A stretch of 64,000 nucleotides of DNA, taken from contig CAWDLN010000001.1 of NCBI GenBank assembly GCA_963803115.1, positions 186,001-250,000 of the forward strand, read 5' to 3'. This document shows, piece by piece, positions 8,514 to 18,116 of the stretch. Both the position numbers and the translations under genes were made by a program. Within the stretch, counting starts at the first letter, position 1. Every line of letters begins with the position of its first letter. Below the pieces are notes generated by a model that ran no database searches, was not told the origin of the DNA, and was given only the letters and a program-made list of their open reading frames with translations. Origin of the DNA: DATBGZ01 sp963803115. GTDB lineage: Bacteria; Actinomycetota; Actinomycetes; Mycobacteriales; Micromonosporaceae.

Positions 8514-10070
8514 ATGCGTCGCTACGTCTTCATCAGCTACCGCCAAGTCGATCAGGAGTACGTCGAGCGCCTAGCGGCGCATCTGCGAGCGCAGGGCGTT
8601 GCCGTCTGGCTCGACGACCAGATCCAGTCCGGTGAATCGTTCGCACACGTGGTCGGCGCGCACATCAGGGAATGCGCGGCCATGATCGTCGTTGCTTCGC
8701 CGGCGGCGATCGAATCGGCGTGGCTCGAACGGGAGATCCTGTACGCCCAGCAGCGGGCGAAACCCATCTTTCCGTTGGTCCTGGACCAGGTACGACTTCC
8801 ATTCGTTCTCGCCGACGCCCAAGCCGAGCACATCACGGGCCGCGACATGCCGACGCCGGCATTTGTGGCGAAGCTCCGGCAGCTGGTCGGCCCGGCCGAC
8901 CTGGCTGACGCTGCCGGCCCCTCGTCGCCACCCGGTGGAGCGTTGGCATCGGCCCCGGCGGCTTTCGGGCCTTCGGCCCCGGCAGCGCCACCCGCGCACG
9001 CACCTGCGTCCGTCCAGCCGGCACCCAATGCCTACTCACATCCCGGACATCCGGCTTCGGCGCCACCCGTGCCCGCACCGCGGAAGGGTCGCGGAGGAGG
9101 GTTGGCACACGATCCGCAACCCGCGATCCGGGACCGACTCGCGTTTACCGCGGCCTATCCGCCGTCGGTCACCGTCGGTGATTGGTACTCGCTGCTCGTT
9201 CTCCTGCACGGCGAAGCCATGGGACGGCAGGTCAACGCGGTGCTGAAGCAGTGGGCCCCGAAGCTCGGCGGGGACACGACCACGTCGACGACCACGGCAT
9301 CCGGTGCCATCGCTCGGGGCACGACGCTCACGTTGGCGCCGGCGGCGAACGGAGTCGCGTTCAACCCAGGACGCATCGATGTGGCCTGGCAGGAGGACGT
9401 GCAAGAGGTGCCGTTCCGCTTCAAGGTCGACCCGGGTCTGGCGCAGGAGATTGTCTCGGGTCAGATCGAGGTTTTTGTCGGTCCGCTACTCGTCGCGATC
9501 ATCCCCTTTGGACTCCGCATCGCGGAGCAGGCCCCGCCCAAACGAAGCCTGAAGGAGTCCATAACCAAGGCCCGCGTCTTTGACGCGGTGTTCGCGTCCT
9601 ACTCGCGCCGCGACGAGGACGTTGTCCGCGCGTGCACCGATCTCTACCGAGCGATGGGTGTCTCCGTACTGGTTGATCAGACAGACCTGCGCGCCGGTGA
9701 CGAATGGAAGCGCGCATTGCACGAGATGATCAACAAGGCCGACGTGTTCCAGCTGTACTGGTCCATCGCGTCGTCGGCCTCGACCGAAGTGGACACCGAA
9801 TGGCGTTATGCGCTGGGCCTGGGCAAGGGACTGCGGTTCATCCGGCCGGTGTACTGGCAGACACCGATGCCGCCACCGCCCCGGGAACTCGAGCATGTCC
9901 ACTTCAGCCGCATCGATCTCGACGCAGTCAAACAGCTACCGCGCCGGGGACTTGAACGCTTCTGGCAACCCAGCGGTCGTCGTTGGCGTCGTTGGATTGC
10001 CCCGATCCTGGTCGCGCTAGGGGCGATCGCGATCGCTGTGTGGGTAGCCGGGCGGTGGCCGTTTAGCTGA
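8514..10070 (+). CDS. Double-TIR-domain protein with C-terminal membrane anchor
   Basis: 518 residues. The first TIR domain spans about residues 2-125 (YVFISYRQVDQEYVERL; GVAVWLDD; SAWLEREI with the candidate catalytic Glu at about 74). A Pro/Ala-rich linker leads to a beta-rich module at about 205-345 (YPPSVTVGDWYSLLVLLHGE, GVAFNPGRIDVAWQEDVQEV) of a kind I associate with other bacterial TIR proteins. A second TIR domain follows at about 352-475 (FDAVFASYSRRDEDVVRACT; VDTEWRYALGL with Glu at about 429), then one transmembrane helix at 492-512. Start chosen at ATG 8514 behind GAGAGGAGAACTG. TIR domains of this type can be NAD-cleaving immune effectors or oligomerising adaptors. No obvious partner gene is adjacent. 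Confidence 0.85.
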   Translation: MRRYVFISYRQVDQEYVERLAAHLRAQGVAVWLDDQIQSGESFAHVVGAHIRECAAMIVVASPAAIESAWLEREILYAQQRAKPIFPLVLDQVRLPFVLADAQAEHITGRDMPTPAFVAKLRQLVGPADLADAAGPSSPPGGALASAPAAFGPSAPAAPPAHAPASVQPAPNAYSHPGHPASAPPVPAPRKGRGGGLAHDPQPAIRDRLAFTAAYPPSVTVGDWYSLLVLLHGEAMGRQVNAVLKQWAPKLGGDTTTSTTTASGAIARGTTLTLAPAANGVAFNPGRIDVAWQEDVQEVPFRFKVDPGLAQEIVSGQIEVFVGPLLVAIIPFGLRIAEQAPPKRSLKESITKARVFDAVFASYSRRDEDVVRACTDLYRAMGVSVLVDQTDLRAGDEWKRALHEMINKADVFQLYWSIASSASTEVDTEWRYALGLGKGLRFIRPVYWQTPMPPPPRELEHVHFSRIDLDAVKQLPRRGLERFWQPSGRRWRRWIAPILVALGAIAIAVWVAGRWPFS

Positions 10071-10083
10071 CGGCCATCAACTC

Positions 10084-10905
10084 CTAGGAGTTTCGCAAGC
10101 GGGTGCTGGCATCGACCAGCCGGGTCAGGCAGTCGGCGACAACGCGGACGCCAACCCATGACCGACCGACCGCTTCGCCCGGCTCGATCAGGTACGTGTC
10201 CCGCCGGATCTCGACCATCACGCCAGCGACACGAGTGTCCACTGTGTAGTGCTTCAGAGGCACGTAACAGCCGACGAACGGTGTGTTGTCAATGACCTCG
10301 GCGCACGCGGAGAAGGCCTCGTGGGCCGCGACGCGAAGCCAGTCCGGCGTGTGCCAGTCGTCGGTGCCGACGCAGATCGCCGGTCGAGTGACACCTCCGC
10401 GTTCGTACGGCAGCCGACGGCTAGGGTACGAGTGGACATCGATGATAACCACTCCGCCGACTCGGTCGAGTCGCTGGTCAACGAGTTCGGCGAACGCCAC
10501 GCCGTACGGCTCGTAGTACCGCTGCATGAGCAGAGCATTCGCGGAGACGCGCAAGGGTCTACCCGTGCTCGTACGGGTGTAGACCGGGCCCATCCCCGCG
10601 GCGAGCATCACCTCGCTGTCGTCGGGGAATCGCTCCGGGTCGACCACCAGCCTTGAGTACGGGTTGACGAACAGCCACGGTTTGGTGGCGGCGGCCGATG
10701 CGGCCCGGTGCGCGATGAGGTCCGTATCGGCGTCGGTCATCCGGTCCAGCTCGGCGGCGAGCTCGTCGTCGTCGAGGAGGAGGCCCGACCGAACTTCGGG
10801 CGGAATCATTCGCGACGCATGCGGAACGTGCAGCATGACGGGGCTGGTTGGGTCACCGGCGTGCAGAGCCATGTCGCGGACGTCGTCGGTCACGCCTCCC
10901 ATCAT
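10084..10905 (-). CDS. N-formylglutamate amidohydrolase family protein
   Basis: 273 residues from ATG 10905; GTG 10893 is an alternative, and an in-frame upstream extension is unlikely to be translated. Family features include VMLHVPHASRMIP near the start, WLFVNPYSRLVVDPERFPDD, GVVIIDVHSYPSRRLPYE and a C-terminal VEIRRDTYL, as in the FGase family whose members hydrolyse N-formylglutamate in histidine breakdown. No hut genes are nearby, so the physiological substrate is open. Convergent with the TIR gene, with only 13 bp between stop codons and a 14-bp palindrome AACTCCTAGGAGTT across the junction. Confidence 0.82.
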   Translation of the reverse strand: MMGGVTDDVRDMALHAGDPTSPVMLHVPHASRMIPPEVRSGLLLDDDELAAELDRMTDADTDLIAHRAASAAATKPWLFVNPYSRLVVDPERFPDDSEVMLAAGMGPVYTRTSTGRPLRVSANALLMQRYYEPYGVAFAELVDQRLDRVGGVVIIDVHSYPSRRLPYERGGVTRPAICVGTDDWHTPDWLRVAAHEAFSACAEVIDNTPFVGCYVPLKHYTVDTRVAGVMVEIRRDTYLIEPGEAVGRSWVGVRVVADCLTRLVDASTRLRNS

Positions 10906-10963
10906 GGGGTGAGGGCGCCCCCACTCTGGCCGCGACGTGGGGACGCCCTCCTCATTAGGGGCG

Positions 10964-11761
10964 TTAGGGAGCGACGGGCGGCTTGACCGGACCGCCGATG
11001 ACGTCCGCCGTCGTTCTTGCGACTGTGCCACCGCTTGCCCGAGCGGCGAGCCATTCGACCAGGCTGGTGAAGTCGGCGACCGTCATCGAGTACGGATCAC
11101 ATCGATCACAGAGGTGATGGATGACGATCTGCACCCAGCCTCCGCCGTGCTGCTCCGCTCCGGTGACAAAGCCCTCGATGGTCGCAAGCGTCATACCGCT
11201 CTTGACGTTGGCCGGTGTCCGCGTTGCGTACAGATCGGCCGGAGGAATCGTCTCGGCGAAGACCCGCCGACCGTCCACACCGGACACACCACGCCCGCTG
11301 TTGTACCCGCAGGCCGCGACGATCTGTTCGGTGCCGGCGTCGAAGGAACCGAACGGGTACGCGAACGAGACGGGTGTGAAGCCGTGGTCGAAAAGCGCCA
11401 CCCGGTCGCCACACACCTCCTGCCGGGCGGGGCCGGTCTTGAGCTTCTTCACGTTCGCGTGGGTGATGGTATGTCCGGCGATCTCATGGCCCGCCAGGGC
11501 GAGATCCGTGAGCTGGCTCCACGTCATATGCGAGGAATCGCCGACCGGTCCGGAGTTGACGTAGAAGGTGGCGTGCATGCCATGCGGGCCGAGGATGGCC
11601 AAAGCCTGGTATTGGTCGGCGTTGCCGTCGTCAAACTGGATCGTGACCGTCGTGGGACTGGTCGCCGCTCCGGCGGGAACCGAGATGGCCACCGCGGCTA
11701 CGGCCCCGACGACGGCGGCAACCGCCACAACGGCAGTCTTGGACAAAGACTTCACGATCAT
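10964..11761 (-). CDS. Secreted polysaccharide deacetylase (NodB/CE4 domain)
   Basis: 265 residues with an N-terminal signal sequence (TAVVAVAAVVGAVAAVAI, cleavage near AGA). The NodB domain shows VTIQFDDGNADQY (catalytic and metal Asp pair), HEIAGHTITHANV (the HxxxH metal motif) and FAYPFGSFD, all as expected for CE4 enzymes that remove N- or O-acetyl groups from glycans. The ATG at 11761 overlaps the TGA of the GH9 gene (ATGA); the GTG two codons later is better spaced from GGGAGG and could be the true start. Coupling to an endoglucanase suggests joint action on a plant or microbial polysaccharide. Confidence 0.88.
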   Translation of the reverse strand: MIVKSLSKTAVVAVAAVVGAVAAVAISVPAGAATSPTTVTIQFDDGNADQYQALAILGPHGMHATFYVNSGPVGDSSHMTWSQLTDLALAGHEIAGHTITHANVKKLKTGPARQEVCGDRVALFDHGFTPVSFAYPFGSFDAGTEQIVAACGYNSGRGVSGVDGRRVFAETIPPADLYATRTPANVKSGMTLATIEGFVTGAEQHGGGWVQIVIHHLCDRCDPYSMTVADFTSLVEWLAARASGGTVARTTADVIGGPVKPPVAP

Positions 11762-13719
11762 CCTCCCAGGGACTGCCAAGCGAAGGCGAGCGGAGACGTT
11801 GCCGTCAGGTCGATGGCTGGCTCCGTGTTGGGGTATGACTCGACGTTGTCCTTGAAGACCGCACCATGGCCATTGAATGATGCATATGTATCAGCGCCTC
11901 CGACCGGGCAGGCTCTCATCCCGCTCACCGAGCCGCGACCCGTGATCGAGTTCGTTCCCTCGACGGCGGCGCCGGCCAGGATTGGCGGCGTGCCGTTGAG
12001 CGAGCCGACGAGGTTGGCCAGCTGGTGGTGTGGACAGTTCGGGAACGTCGAACCCGTACCGATGATCAGCGAGAGTCCCCAGGCGTTGCCGCCGAGAATG
12101 TTGCCGATCCACCGGTTGGCCCACTGTTTGTAGCTGGTGTCGCCAGTAAGGGCGGCGTACTCGCTGGCGGTGACGGCCAGGCCGGCACCGTGCGAGGTCG
12201 TGTCCCAGGTCGCCCATGGGAACCCGGAACCGAACGGGTCCGATGAAGCCTGAGCCGTCGCTCGGTCCAGTTGCTTGCGGATGTCCGCCACGAGCGCGGC
12301 CGTGGTTGTCTCCAACGCGGGTGGGTTGGACGTCGACGTAATCGACTTGTGCAACTCGTAGTGGGCCAGGCCCGCGACGTCGTACAGGTTCAACGTATCG
12401 GCCGCGTCCCCGGGTCCGGTGATGTAGGCGTTGGCCCAGTGGGCGGCCTGCTGAAGATAGAAGGCTGGGTCGGTATGAGCCAGTCCGGGTGGTGGCGACG
12501 GACCGGCCGCGACCATCGCCTTGTGCAGCTCAACCGCGGCCAGCTCGAGGTCGTCACGCCACTCGGACTCGGGATAGAAGCTGTACGGGATGACCGTGAC
12601 GAGATTGCCCGACGGGTTCGTGTTGGCGAGGTCGTAGACGTGCTGGGCGGAGACCAGGCATTGGTTTGCGAAAGCCGGCTCGCTGGACCGGAACAGCTGG
12701 TAGCACAACGCCAGCGCGCCCGCCTCGCGGCCGGCGAGGTTCGGGCTGATGAGCCCACCGGGCGTGTTGGCCCGGAACACCGGGCGGTTGCGCACGTACC
12801 GGTAGAGCGAGTCGGTGCCACCGAAGGTGTCATCGTCCTGCGGCAGACGCCAGATGTCATGGTCGCCGAGCGTCTTCCCATTCCCGGTGCCGATGCCGAC
12901 CTGGTAGTAGAGCGTACGGGTCGAGTCGTTCCACATGCGCGATAGCCAGTCCGCGATGTGGCGGGCCTCCGCCGTGAAGTTCCGGGTGCCCGCGCCGGCA
13001 CCCATCTGGTTCGGGAAGTCACGGACGCCGACCATAAGGACCTCGGCCGTGTACGCGGCGCCGTGCAGGAACTTCAGGTAGTCACCGGCGTCGAACCATC
13101 CACCCGAGGCGTCAATGGTCACGCCGGTCGGCGTGAGGTCGCCCGAGAACCGCCCACTCGAATTCACGTTCGGCGTCAAGTAGGTCATGGCGGTCGCATC
13201 GTGCAGATGCGCCGGCGCAGTCCGCAACGCCGAGGGGACGTAGTTGGGCCCGTCGCGCTGTACCTGGTAGTAGTTCAGCGAGTTCCCGATGGCCGTCGCG
13301 TATAGCGAGGTGCCATTGTCGATGCGGAACACGGGCGAGGCGGCCCCCGGTGCCCCGGCCGGCGGAGTGACGACGATCGTGAAATTGCCCGTCGCGGTCA
13401 CGGCGTTGAAATCCAACGCGTACACGTGCGAGTAGCCGTTGCTCCATTTGCCGAGATCGGCGCCGATCGGTGCACTGTAGACACTCGTGTTCGAGCCATT
13501 GCGGACGCTGAACGTGCCAAGGTTCTCGACCGCCGAGGCGATCAGATACGCGCGTTTCGCCGATGTATCGACGTAGCCGACCTGGTTGATGCGGACGAAG
13601 GCACTACTGGTCGCGGCGAGCGCGGGCGTGTTCGCGCGTACCAGCGCGAACGCGGCAACAGCGCCGACGACCACGATGACGAGGAGCAGACGGAAGGGTT
13701 GTCGCAGTCGCGCTGTCAT
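11758..13719 (-). CDS. Secreted GH9 endoglucanase
   Basis: 653 residues with a signal peptide (LLLVIVVVGAVAAFALVRA, then ALAA). An N-terminal Ig-like CelD_N domain (FVRINQVGYVDTSAKRAYL) precedes the GH9 catalytic domain with GGWFDAGDYLKF (catalytic base DAGD), CPHHQLANLVGS, and DNVESYPNTEPAIDLTA (catalytic acid Glu). GH9 enzymes are inverting beta-1,4-glucanases acting on cellulose. No carbohydrate-binding module is attached. It leads a two-gene operon with the deacetylase, and a palindromic operator candidate lies 75 bp upstream of its start. Confidence 0.93.
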   Translation of the reverse strand: MTARLRQPFRLLLVIVVVGAVAAFALVRANTPALAATSSAFVRINQVGYVDTSAKRAYLIASAVENLGTFSVRNGSNTSVYSAPIGADLGKWSNGYSHVYALDFNAVTATGNFTIVVTPPAGAPGAASPVFRIDNGTSLYATAIGNSLNYYQVQRDGPNYVPSALRTAPAHLHDATAMTYLTPNVNSSGRFSGDLTPTGVTIDASGGWFDAGDYLKFLHGAAYTAEVLMVGVRDFPNQMGAGAGTRNFTAEARHIADWLSRMWNDSTRTLYYQVGIGTGNGKTLGDHDIWRLPQDDDTFGGTDSLYRYVRNRPVFRANTPGGLISPNLAGREAGALALCYQLFRSSEPAFANQCLVSAQHVYDLANTNPSGNLVTVIPYSFYPESEWRDDLELAAVELHKAMVAAGPSPPPGLAHTDPAFYLQQAAHWANAYITGPGDAADTLNLYDVAGLAHYELHKSITSTSNPPALETTTAALVADIRKQLDRATAQASSDPFGSGFPWATWDTTSHGAGLAVTASEYAALTGDTSYKQWANRWIGNILGGNAWGLSLIIGTGSTFPNCPHHQLANLVGSLNGTPPILAGAAVEGTNSITGRGSVSGMRACPVGGADTYASFNGHGAVFKDNVESYPNTEPAIDLTATSPLAFAWQSLGG

Positions 13720-13793
13720 GCCGGGCTACCTCCTGGCGGATGTGCGGGAGGGCCGGGGCCGGTCCGTTTTGCTCGGTCGGAGGCCGAGGCCGA

Positions 13794-13816
13794 GATAGTT
13801 AGTCAACTTAACTATC
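13794..13816. promoter_or_regulatory. Palindromic operator candidate upstream of the GH9 operon
   Basis: Perfect 8-bp inverted repeat GATAGTTA / TAACTATC separated by 7 bp, in an AT-rich patch that stands out from the surrounding high-GC sequence. Its position upstream of a secreted cellulase suits a sugar-responsive repressor site. The TTA-rich half sites differ from the CebR operator that I remember (TGGGAGCGCTCCCA). Confidence 0.55.
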
Positions 13817-13877
13817 AGACTCCTGCGGTCGGCGCAATAGGAACCTGGGCGGGCGTCACTTACGGGCTTAACACCAC

Positions 13878-13933
13878 GATCTTGGGCAAATACGCGTGGT
13901 TGAAGATCGACTCACGCGCATATCTCCAAGGTC
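13878..13933. repeat. Dispersed hairpin element, degenerate copy
   Basis: GATCTTGGGCAAATACGCG on the left and CACGCGCATATCTCCAAGG on the right form an imperfect inverted repeat. The right half shares AGATCGACTCACGCGCAT exactly with the hairpin at 29350-29405, so the two are copies of one repeat family. Here it lies between divergent genes. Confidence 0.7.
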
Positions 13934-14029
13934 CACGACGGGTGTCGCGGCCGAGAGATCGACAGCTACGACGGGGTGACGAGGGCTGATAGCCTCGCCG
14001 CGAGCACCCGGCCGCGACGGAGGCAAACC

Positions 14030-14955
14030 ATGATCAACCATCACGTGGACAGCTTCGTCGGCCTGCCGATTGTCGAATTCGACCTGAGTGTGCCGCCGCC
14101 GAATGACCCAGCGGCCGTGGCGATCCGGGTATCGACCGAGTTCGAGGAGACCGACAAGTTCCAGGCAAAGTGGGAGGCCCTCTTCTCCGCCGACTGGGTG
14201 AGTCGGGTGACCGCTCTGGTCATCGGTGAGTGGGGCGACGCGTACGAGGTCGCGGTCCCGGTGGAGCCGTTGGTCGAACGGGCATCAGCCCTACCCGCCC
14301 TGCGAGCGCTCTTTCTCGGTGAGCTGATCGGCGAGGAGAGCGAGATTTCCTGGATCCAGATGACCGACGTCACGCCGCTGCTCAACGCGTTTCCGGCCCT
14401 CGAGGTACTGCGGGTGCGCGGCTCGGAAGGGCTCGAGTTTGTCCCTGGTCGCTATCCGGGCGTGCGCGAGCTGGCCTTCGAGTCCGGCGGCCTGCCGGTC
14501 GAGGTTGTACGGGCGGTCGGCGAGTGCGACCTGCCAGACCTCCGGCACCTCGAACTGTGGCTCGGGACCGACACGTACGGTGGCGACGCGACCGTGGCCG
14601 ACCTGGCGACCGTCCTCGCTGGCGCGAACACACCGATCCTGGACTACCTCGGCCTGCGCGACTCCGAGATAGTCGACGAGATCGCCGCGGCGGTGGCCGG
14701 GGCACCGGTGGTCGGGCGGCTGCAGACGCTCGACCTCTCGCTCGGGATGCTGTCCGATGTCGGTGCCGCCTCGCTGCTGGCGGGGCAGCCGCTGACCCAC
14801 CTGCGGAAGTTGGATCTGCATCACCATTTCCTGACCGAGGAGATGATGCAGCGCGTGCGCGACGAACTGGAACGTCCGGTGTGGCGGTCGACCTCTCGGA
14901 GGCCAACCTCAACCGCCGCCGTCCCGAGGACCGGTTCATCGCCGTCGCCGAGTAG
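14030..14955 (+). pseudogene. STM4015 family LRR protein, frameshifted near its end
   Basis: Opens as NHHVDSFVGLPIVEFD and continues through leucine-rich segments (ALPALRALFLGELIG, FPALEVLRVRGSEGLEF, LPDLRHLELWLG, LRKLDLHHHFLT). This is the STM4015 type of leucine-rich protein that accompanies STM4011-4014. The frame breaks at about 14876-14880; one missing base restores the expected end GVAVDLSEANLNRRR to FIAVAE and a 308-residue product. Start is ATG 14030 with GGAGG 7 nt upstream. No enzymatic motif; LRR proteins usually bind partners, so a scaffold or recognition role in the cluster is an inference. Confidence 0.82.
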
Positions 14956-16015
14956 TGCCCGCGATGTTCACCGTTATCGGCAATCCGGACAACCGCCGGG
15001 TCTCGCTGTTCCAGGCGGCGGCCGCGGCAGTGGGGCTGCCAGACGGCTCGCGTGGTCTCCTGGCTCGATGTCGCACGTGGACGGTCGATCGGGATAGCCG
15101 ACGGTTCCTTCGGTCCGGATCGACTCGCCCGGTGAGAACGCGGAGGTCGATCGGCTGCTGCGCGGCGTGGCCGAACCAGCCGAACACGGCGAAATCGTGG
15201 GACTGGCCGCCTGGCACCGCGGTTTCGGACGGGCACTCGCGCGGGTTGCCGACGCGGCCGACCGAGCCGGAGCCCGGATGCTCAGCGACCCCGCCGAAAT
15301 TCTGGTGATGTTCGACAAGCGGGCCTGCCATCGGCGTCTGCAAGCAGCCGGGGTAGCGGTGCCCGAGGGGCTACCCGAGCCGACCACCTACGCGGGACTC
15401 AGAAAGGCGATGGCCGAGCGCGGCTGGCGGCGGGTCTTCGTGAAGAGCGCCCACGGCTCGTCCTCCTCCGGCGTGCTCGCCCTCCAGACGGACGGGCGGG
15501 ACCGGGTCCGGGCCGACACGTCAGTGGATCTGGTGGGGCGTCGGCTGTTCAACTCATTGCGCGTGCGCACCTACACTCACGAACGCGACATCGAGTCTAT
15601 TGTGGACGCTCTGGCGACAGACGGGCTGCACGTCGAGCGATGGTTCCCAAAGGCGGGTCTGGCCGGCCGTACCGTGGATCTTCGGGTTGTCGTCATCGCC
15701 GGACGAGCCACACATGCGGTGGTGCGCGCCAGCCTCAGTCCGCTGACCAACCTCCACCTCGGCAACGATCGCGGGAACTTGGCGGCGCTGCGGGCCAGGG
15801 CCGGTGCGGAGTACGAGGCCGCACTGTCCACATGCGAACGAGCCGCTGCCTGCTTTCCGGGCAGCCTGCATGTCGGAGTCGACCTCATGTTCTCCCCGGA
15901 CTTTCGGCGCCACGCGGTGGCGGAGGTCAACGCCTTCGGCGACCTCCTGCCGGGGCTGATCGTCGATGGCCGGGACACGTACGCCGAGCAGATCGCCGCT
16001 CTGGCATGGACATGA
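14955..16015 (+). pseudogene. STM4014 family ATP-grasp-like protein, frameshifted
   Basis: Starts at a GTG overlapping the TAG of the STM4015 gene, with MFTVIGNPDNRRVSLFQAAA. The reading changes frame at about 15046 (continuing VVSWLDVARG) and again at about 15115 (continuing RIDSPGENAEVDRLLRGVAE), then stays open to 16015. The long C-terminal part shows ATP-grasp-like features: MFDKRACHRRLQAAGVAVPE, RVFVKSAHGSSSSGVLAL, a Glu-rich HVERWFPKAGL, and GVDLMFSPDF with AVAEVNAFGDLLPG. ATP-grasp enzymes join a carboxylate to an amine or thiol. That would be the ligase of the cluster, but no substrate is known to me. Confidence 0.8.
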
Positions 16016-16810
16016 ACGCGATCGTGGGCAGCCACGACATCCTCTTCGTCACGCTCGACACACTGCGGTACGACGTGGCCGCCGAGCTGCTAGCGGCGGG
16101 ACGTACGCCCGCGCTGGCCCGTCTCCTGCCCCCGGGCGGGTGGGAACGCCGGCACACGCCGGCGAGCTTCACCTACGCGGCGCACCACGCCTTCTTCGCC
16201 GGTTTCCTGCCGACGCCGCCGACGCCCGGGACGCATCGACGCCTGTTCGCCGCCGGATTCGCGGGCAGCGCCACGGTCGACTCCGACACGTGGGTCTTCG
16301 ACGGACCAGACGTCGTCAGCGCGCTCGCCCAGCCGGGGCTACCACACCGTCTGCATCGGCGGCGTCGGCTTCTTCAACCGCCGCTCGGCGTTGGGCCGCG
16401 TCCTGCCCGACCTGTTCGCCGAGGCCACTGGGAGCCGGAGTTCGGCGTGACCGAACCGCAGTCGACTCGGTACCAGGTCGACCGGGTCGAGCAGGTGGTA
16501 CGGACCGTGCCGACCAGGCCGCTGTTCGTGTTCCTCAACGTGTCCGCGCTGCACCAGCCCAACCGGTTCTACCTGCCTGGCGCCAGCGACGATTCCCGCG
16601 AGACGCACGCCGCCGCTCTGGAGTACGTGGACGGACAAGTCGAACGGCTGTTCAGCGATGTCGACAGCCGTGGCCGGCCGTGCTTCGCGATCGTCTGCTC
16701 CGACCACGGCACGGCGTACGGCGAGGACGGCCACACCGGTCACCGGTTCGCCCACGAGAGCGTGTGGACGGTCCCGTACGCAGCACTCTCCGCTGGTGCA
16801 CCATGCTTGA
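16006..16810 (+). pseudogene. STM4013 family sulfatase-like hydrolase, frameshifted
   Basis: NAIVGSHDILFVTLDTLRYDVA at the start is the metal-binding opening (LDTLRYD) of alkaline phosphatase superfamily hydrolases. FLNVSALHQPNRFY and CFAIVCSDHGTAYGEDGHTG supply the later metal ligands (SDHG). Between about 16333 and 16428 the coding frame shifts and returns; the displaced stretch reads RGYHTVCIGGVGFFNRRSAL. The 3' end is blurred by another break, and I place the stop at TGA 16808-16810, overlapping the next start. Start is ATG 16006 or 16012, inside the end of the STM4014 gene. Probably a phosphoester or sulfoester hydrolase acting with the radical SAM enzymes. Confidence 0.75.
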
Positions 16811-18116
16811 CGGCTCGCCCGTACCAGGGCTACCTCTACGCGTATCCGCACAAGACCGCGTACCGGCCGCTTCGCCCACGCCCGTCGCTGTCCGAGGTGT
16901 GGGCCGGCGAGCGAGCGCGACCGCTCTTTCCTCTACCTGCACGTGCCGTTCTGCGAGATGCGGTGCGGCTTCTGCAACCTCTTCACCCGGTCGAACCCGC
17001 CCGCCCGAGCAGGTGCGCCGGCTACCTCGACCAGCTGCAAGGCCGAAGCCGCGGCCATCCGCGATGCGCTTGGGACAGCCTGGATTCGTCGGCCGGAGCC
17101 ATCGGCGGCGGCACCCCGACCTACCTGACCGCCGCCGAACTTCGGGCAGCTGTTCGACATCATCGGCACGATGTCGCCGCGGAACCACCGGATCGTTGCG
17201 GTGGAGACGTCGCCGGCCACCGCCACGCGCCGACCGGCTGGCCGTGCTCGCCGACCGCGGCACGCACCGGGTCAGCATCGGCGTGCAGAGCTTCCTCGAC
17301 TCCGAGGCCCACGCCGCCGGCCGGCCGCAGCGCCGCTCCGATGTGGACAGAGCGCTGCGGCGATCCGCGACGCCGGCATCCCGGTGCTGAACATCGACCT
17401 GATCTACGGCATCGACGGGCAGACGCGACGGACCTGGGAGGCAGTCGCTCAGCACGGCGCTTGGTCTGGCGGCCGGAGGAGCTCTACCTCTATCCGCTGT
17501 ACGTGCGCCCGCTGACCGGGCCTGGGCACGACGCGCCGGCGAGCAGAGACGGACTGGGACCGCCAGCGGCTCGACCTCTACCGCGTGGGTCGGGATCTGT
17601 TGCGGGCCGCCGGCTACCAGCAGCTCTCGATGCGCCAGTTCCGTCGCGGCGACGCTGGTCGTGCCGGCGGTCGACTACTCCTGCCAGGACGACGGCATGG
17701 TCGGACTGGGGTGCGGGGCCCGGTCGTACACCCGGCAGCTGCACTACTCGTTCGACTACGCGGTCAGCGTGCGCGGGGTGCGGGCGGTCCTGGACGACTA
17801 TCTGGCCGCCGTGCGGACTTCGGGCACGCCGAGGTGGGTTTCGCGCTGGACGCGCAGGAGCAGCGCCGGCGCTGGCTGGTGAAGACGCTGCTGCGGGCCG
17901 ACGGCACGAGTCGCGCGCAGTGGTACGACCGCTTCGGTGACGACGTGCCGACGACTTTTCCGGCCCTGAACGAACTGGTCCAGCGCGCGGCTGGGCGGCC
18001 ACGGACTCGACGCGGATCTGGCTCACCGAGAAGGACTGGCCCACTCCGACGCGATCGGACCCTGGCTCGTATCGCCCGCGGTCCGGCAACGGATGGGGGA
18101 GTACGCCTTGCGATGA
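16803..18116 (+). pseudogene. STM4012 family radical SAM protein, many frameshifts
   Basis: Pieces in all three frames line up in order: YQGYLYAYPHKTAYRPL, FLYLHVPFCEMRCGFCNLFT (the CxxxCxxC cluster motif), IGGGTPTYLTAAEL, RVSIGVQSFLDSEAHAAGRP, IPVLNIDLIYGIDGQT, PEELYLYPLYVRPLTG, and a C-terminal helical domain. This matches a HemN-like radical SAM enzyme of about 435 residues. Frame changes occur roughly every 60-150 nt between 16820 and 18000, far denser than anywhere else in the window, yet motifs remain intact and no large deletions are seen. The end overlaps the STM4011 start (ATGA). Reaction unknown; AdoMet cleavage by a 4Fe-4S cluster is expected. Confidence 0.78.

Noticed and set aside
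10079..10092. 14-bp palindrome AACTCCTAGGAGTT between convergent genes
   Set aside because: It has no loop, so it is a poor terminator hairpin, and one short palindrome is expected by chance.
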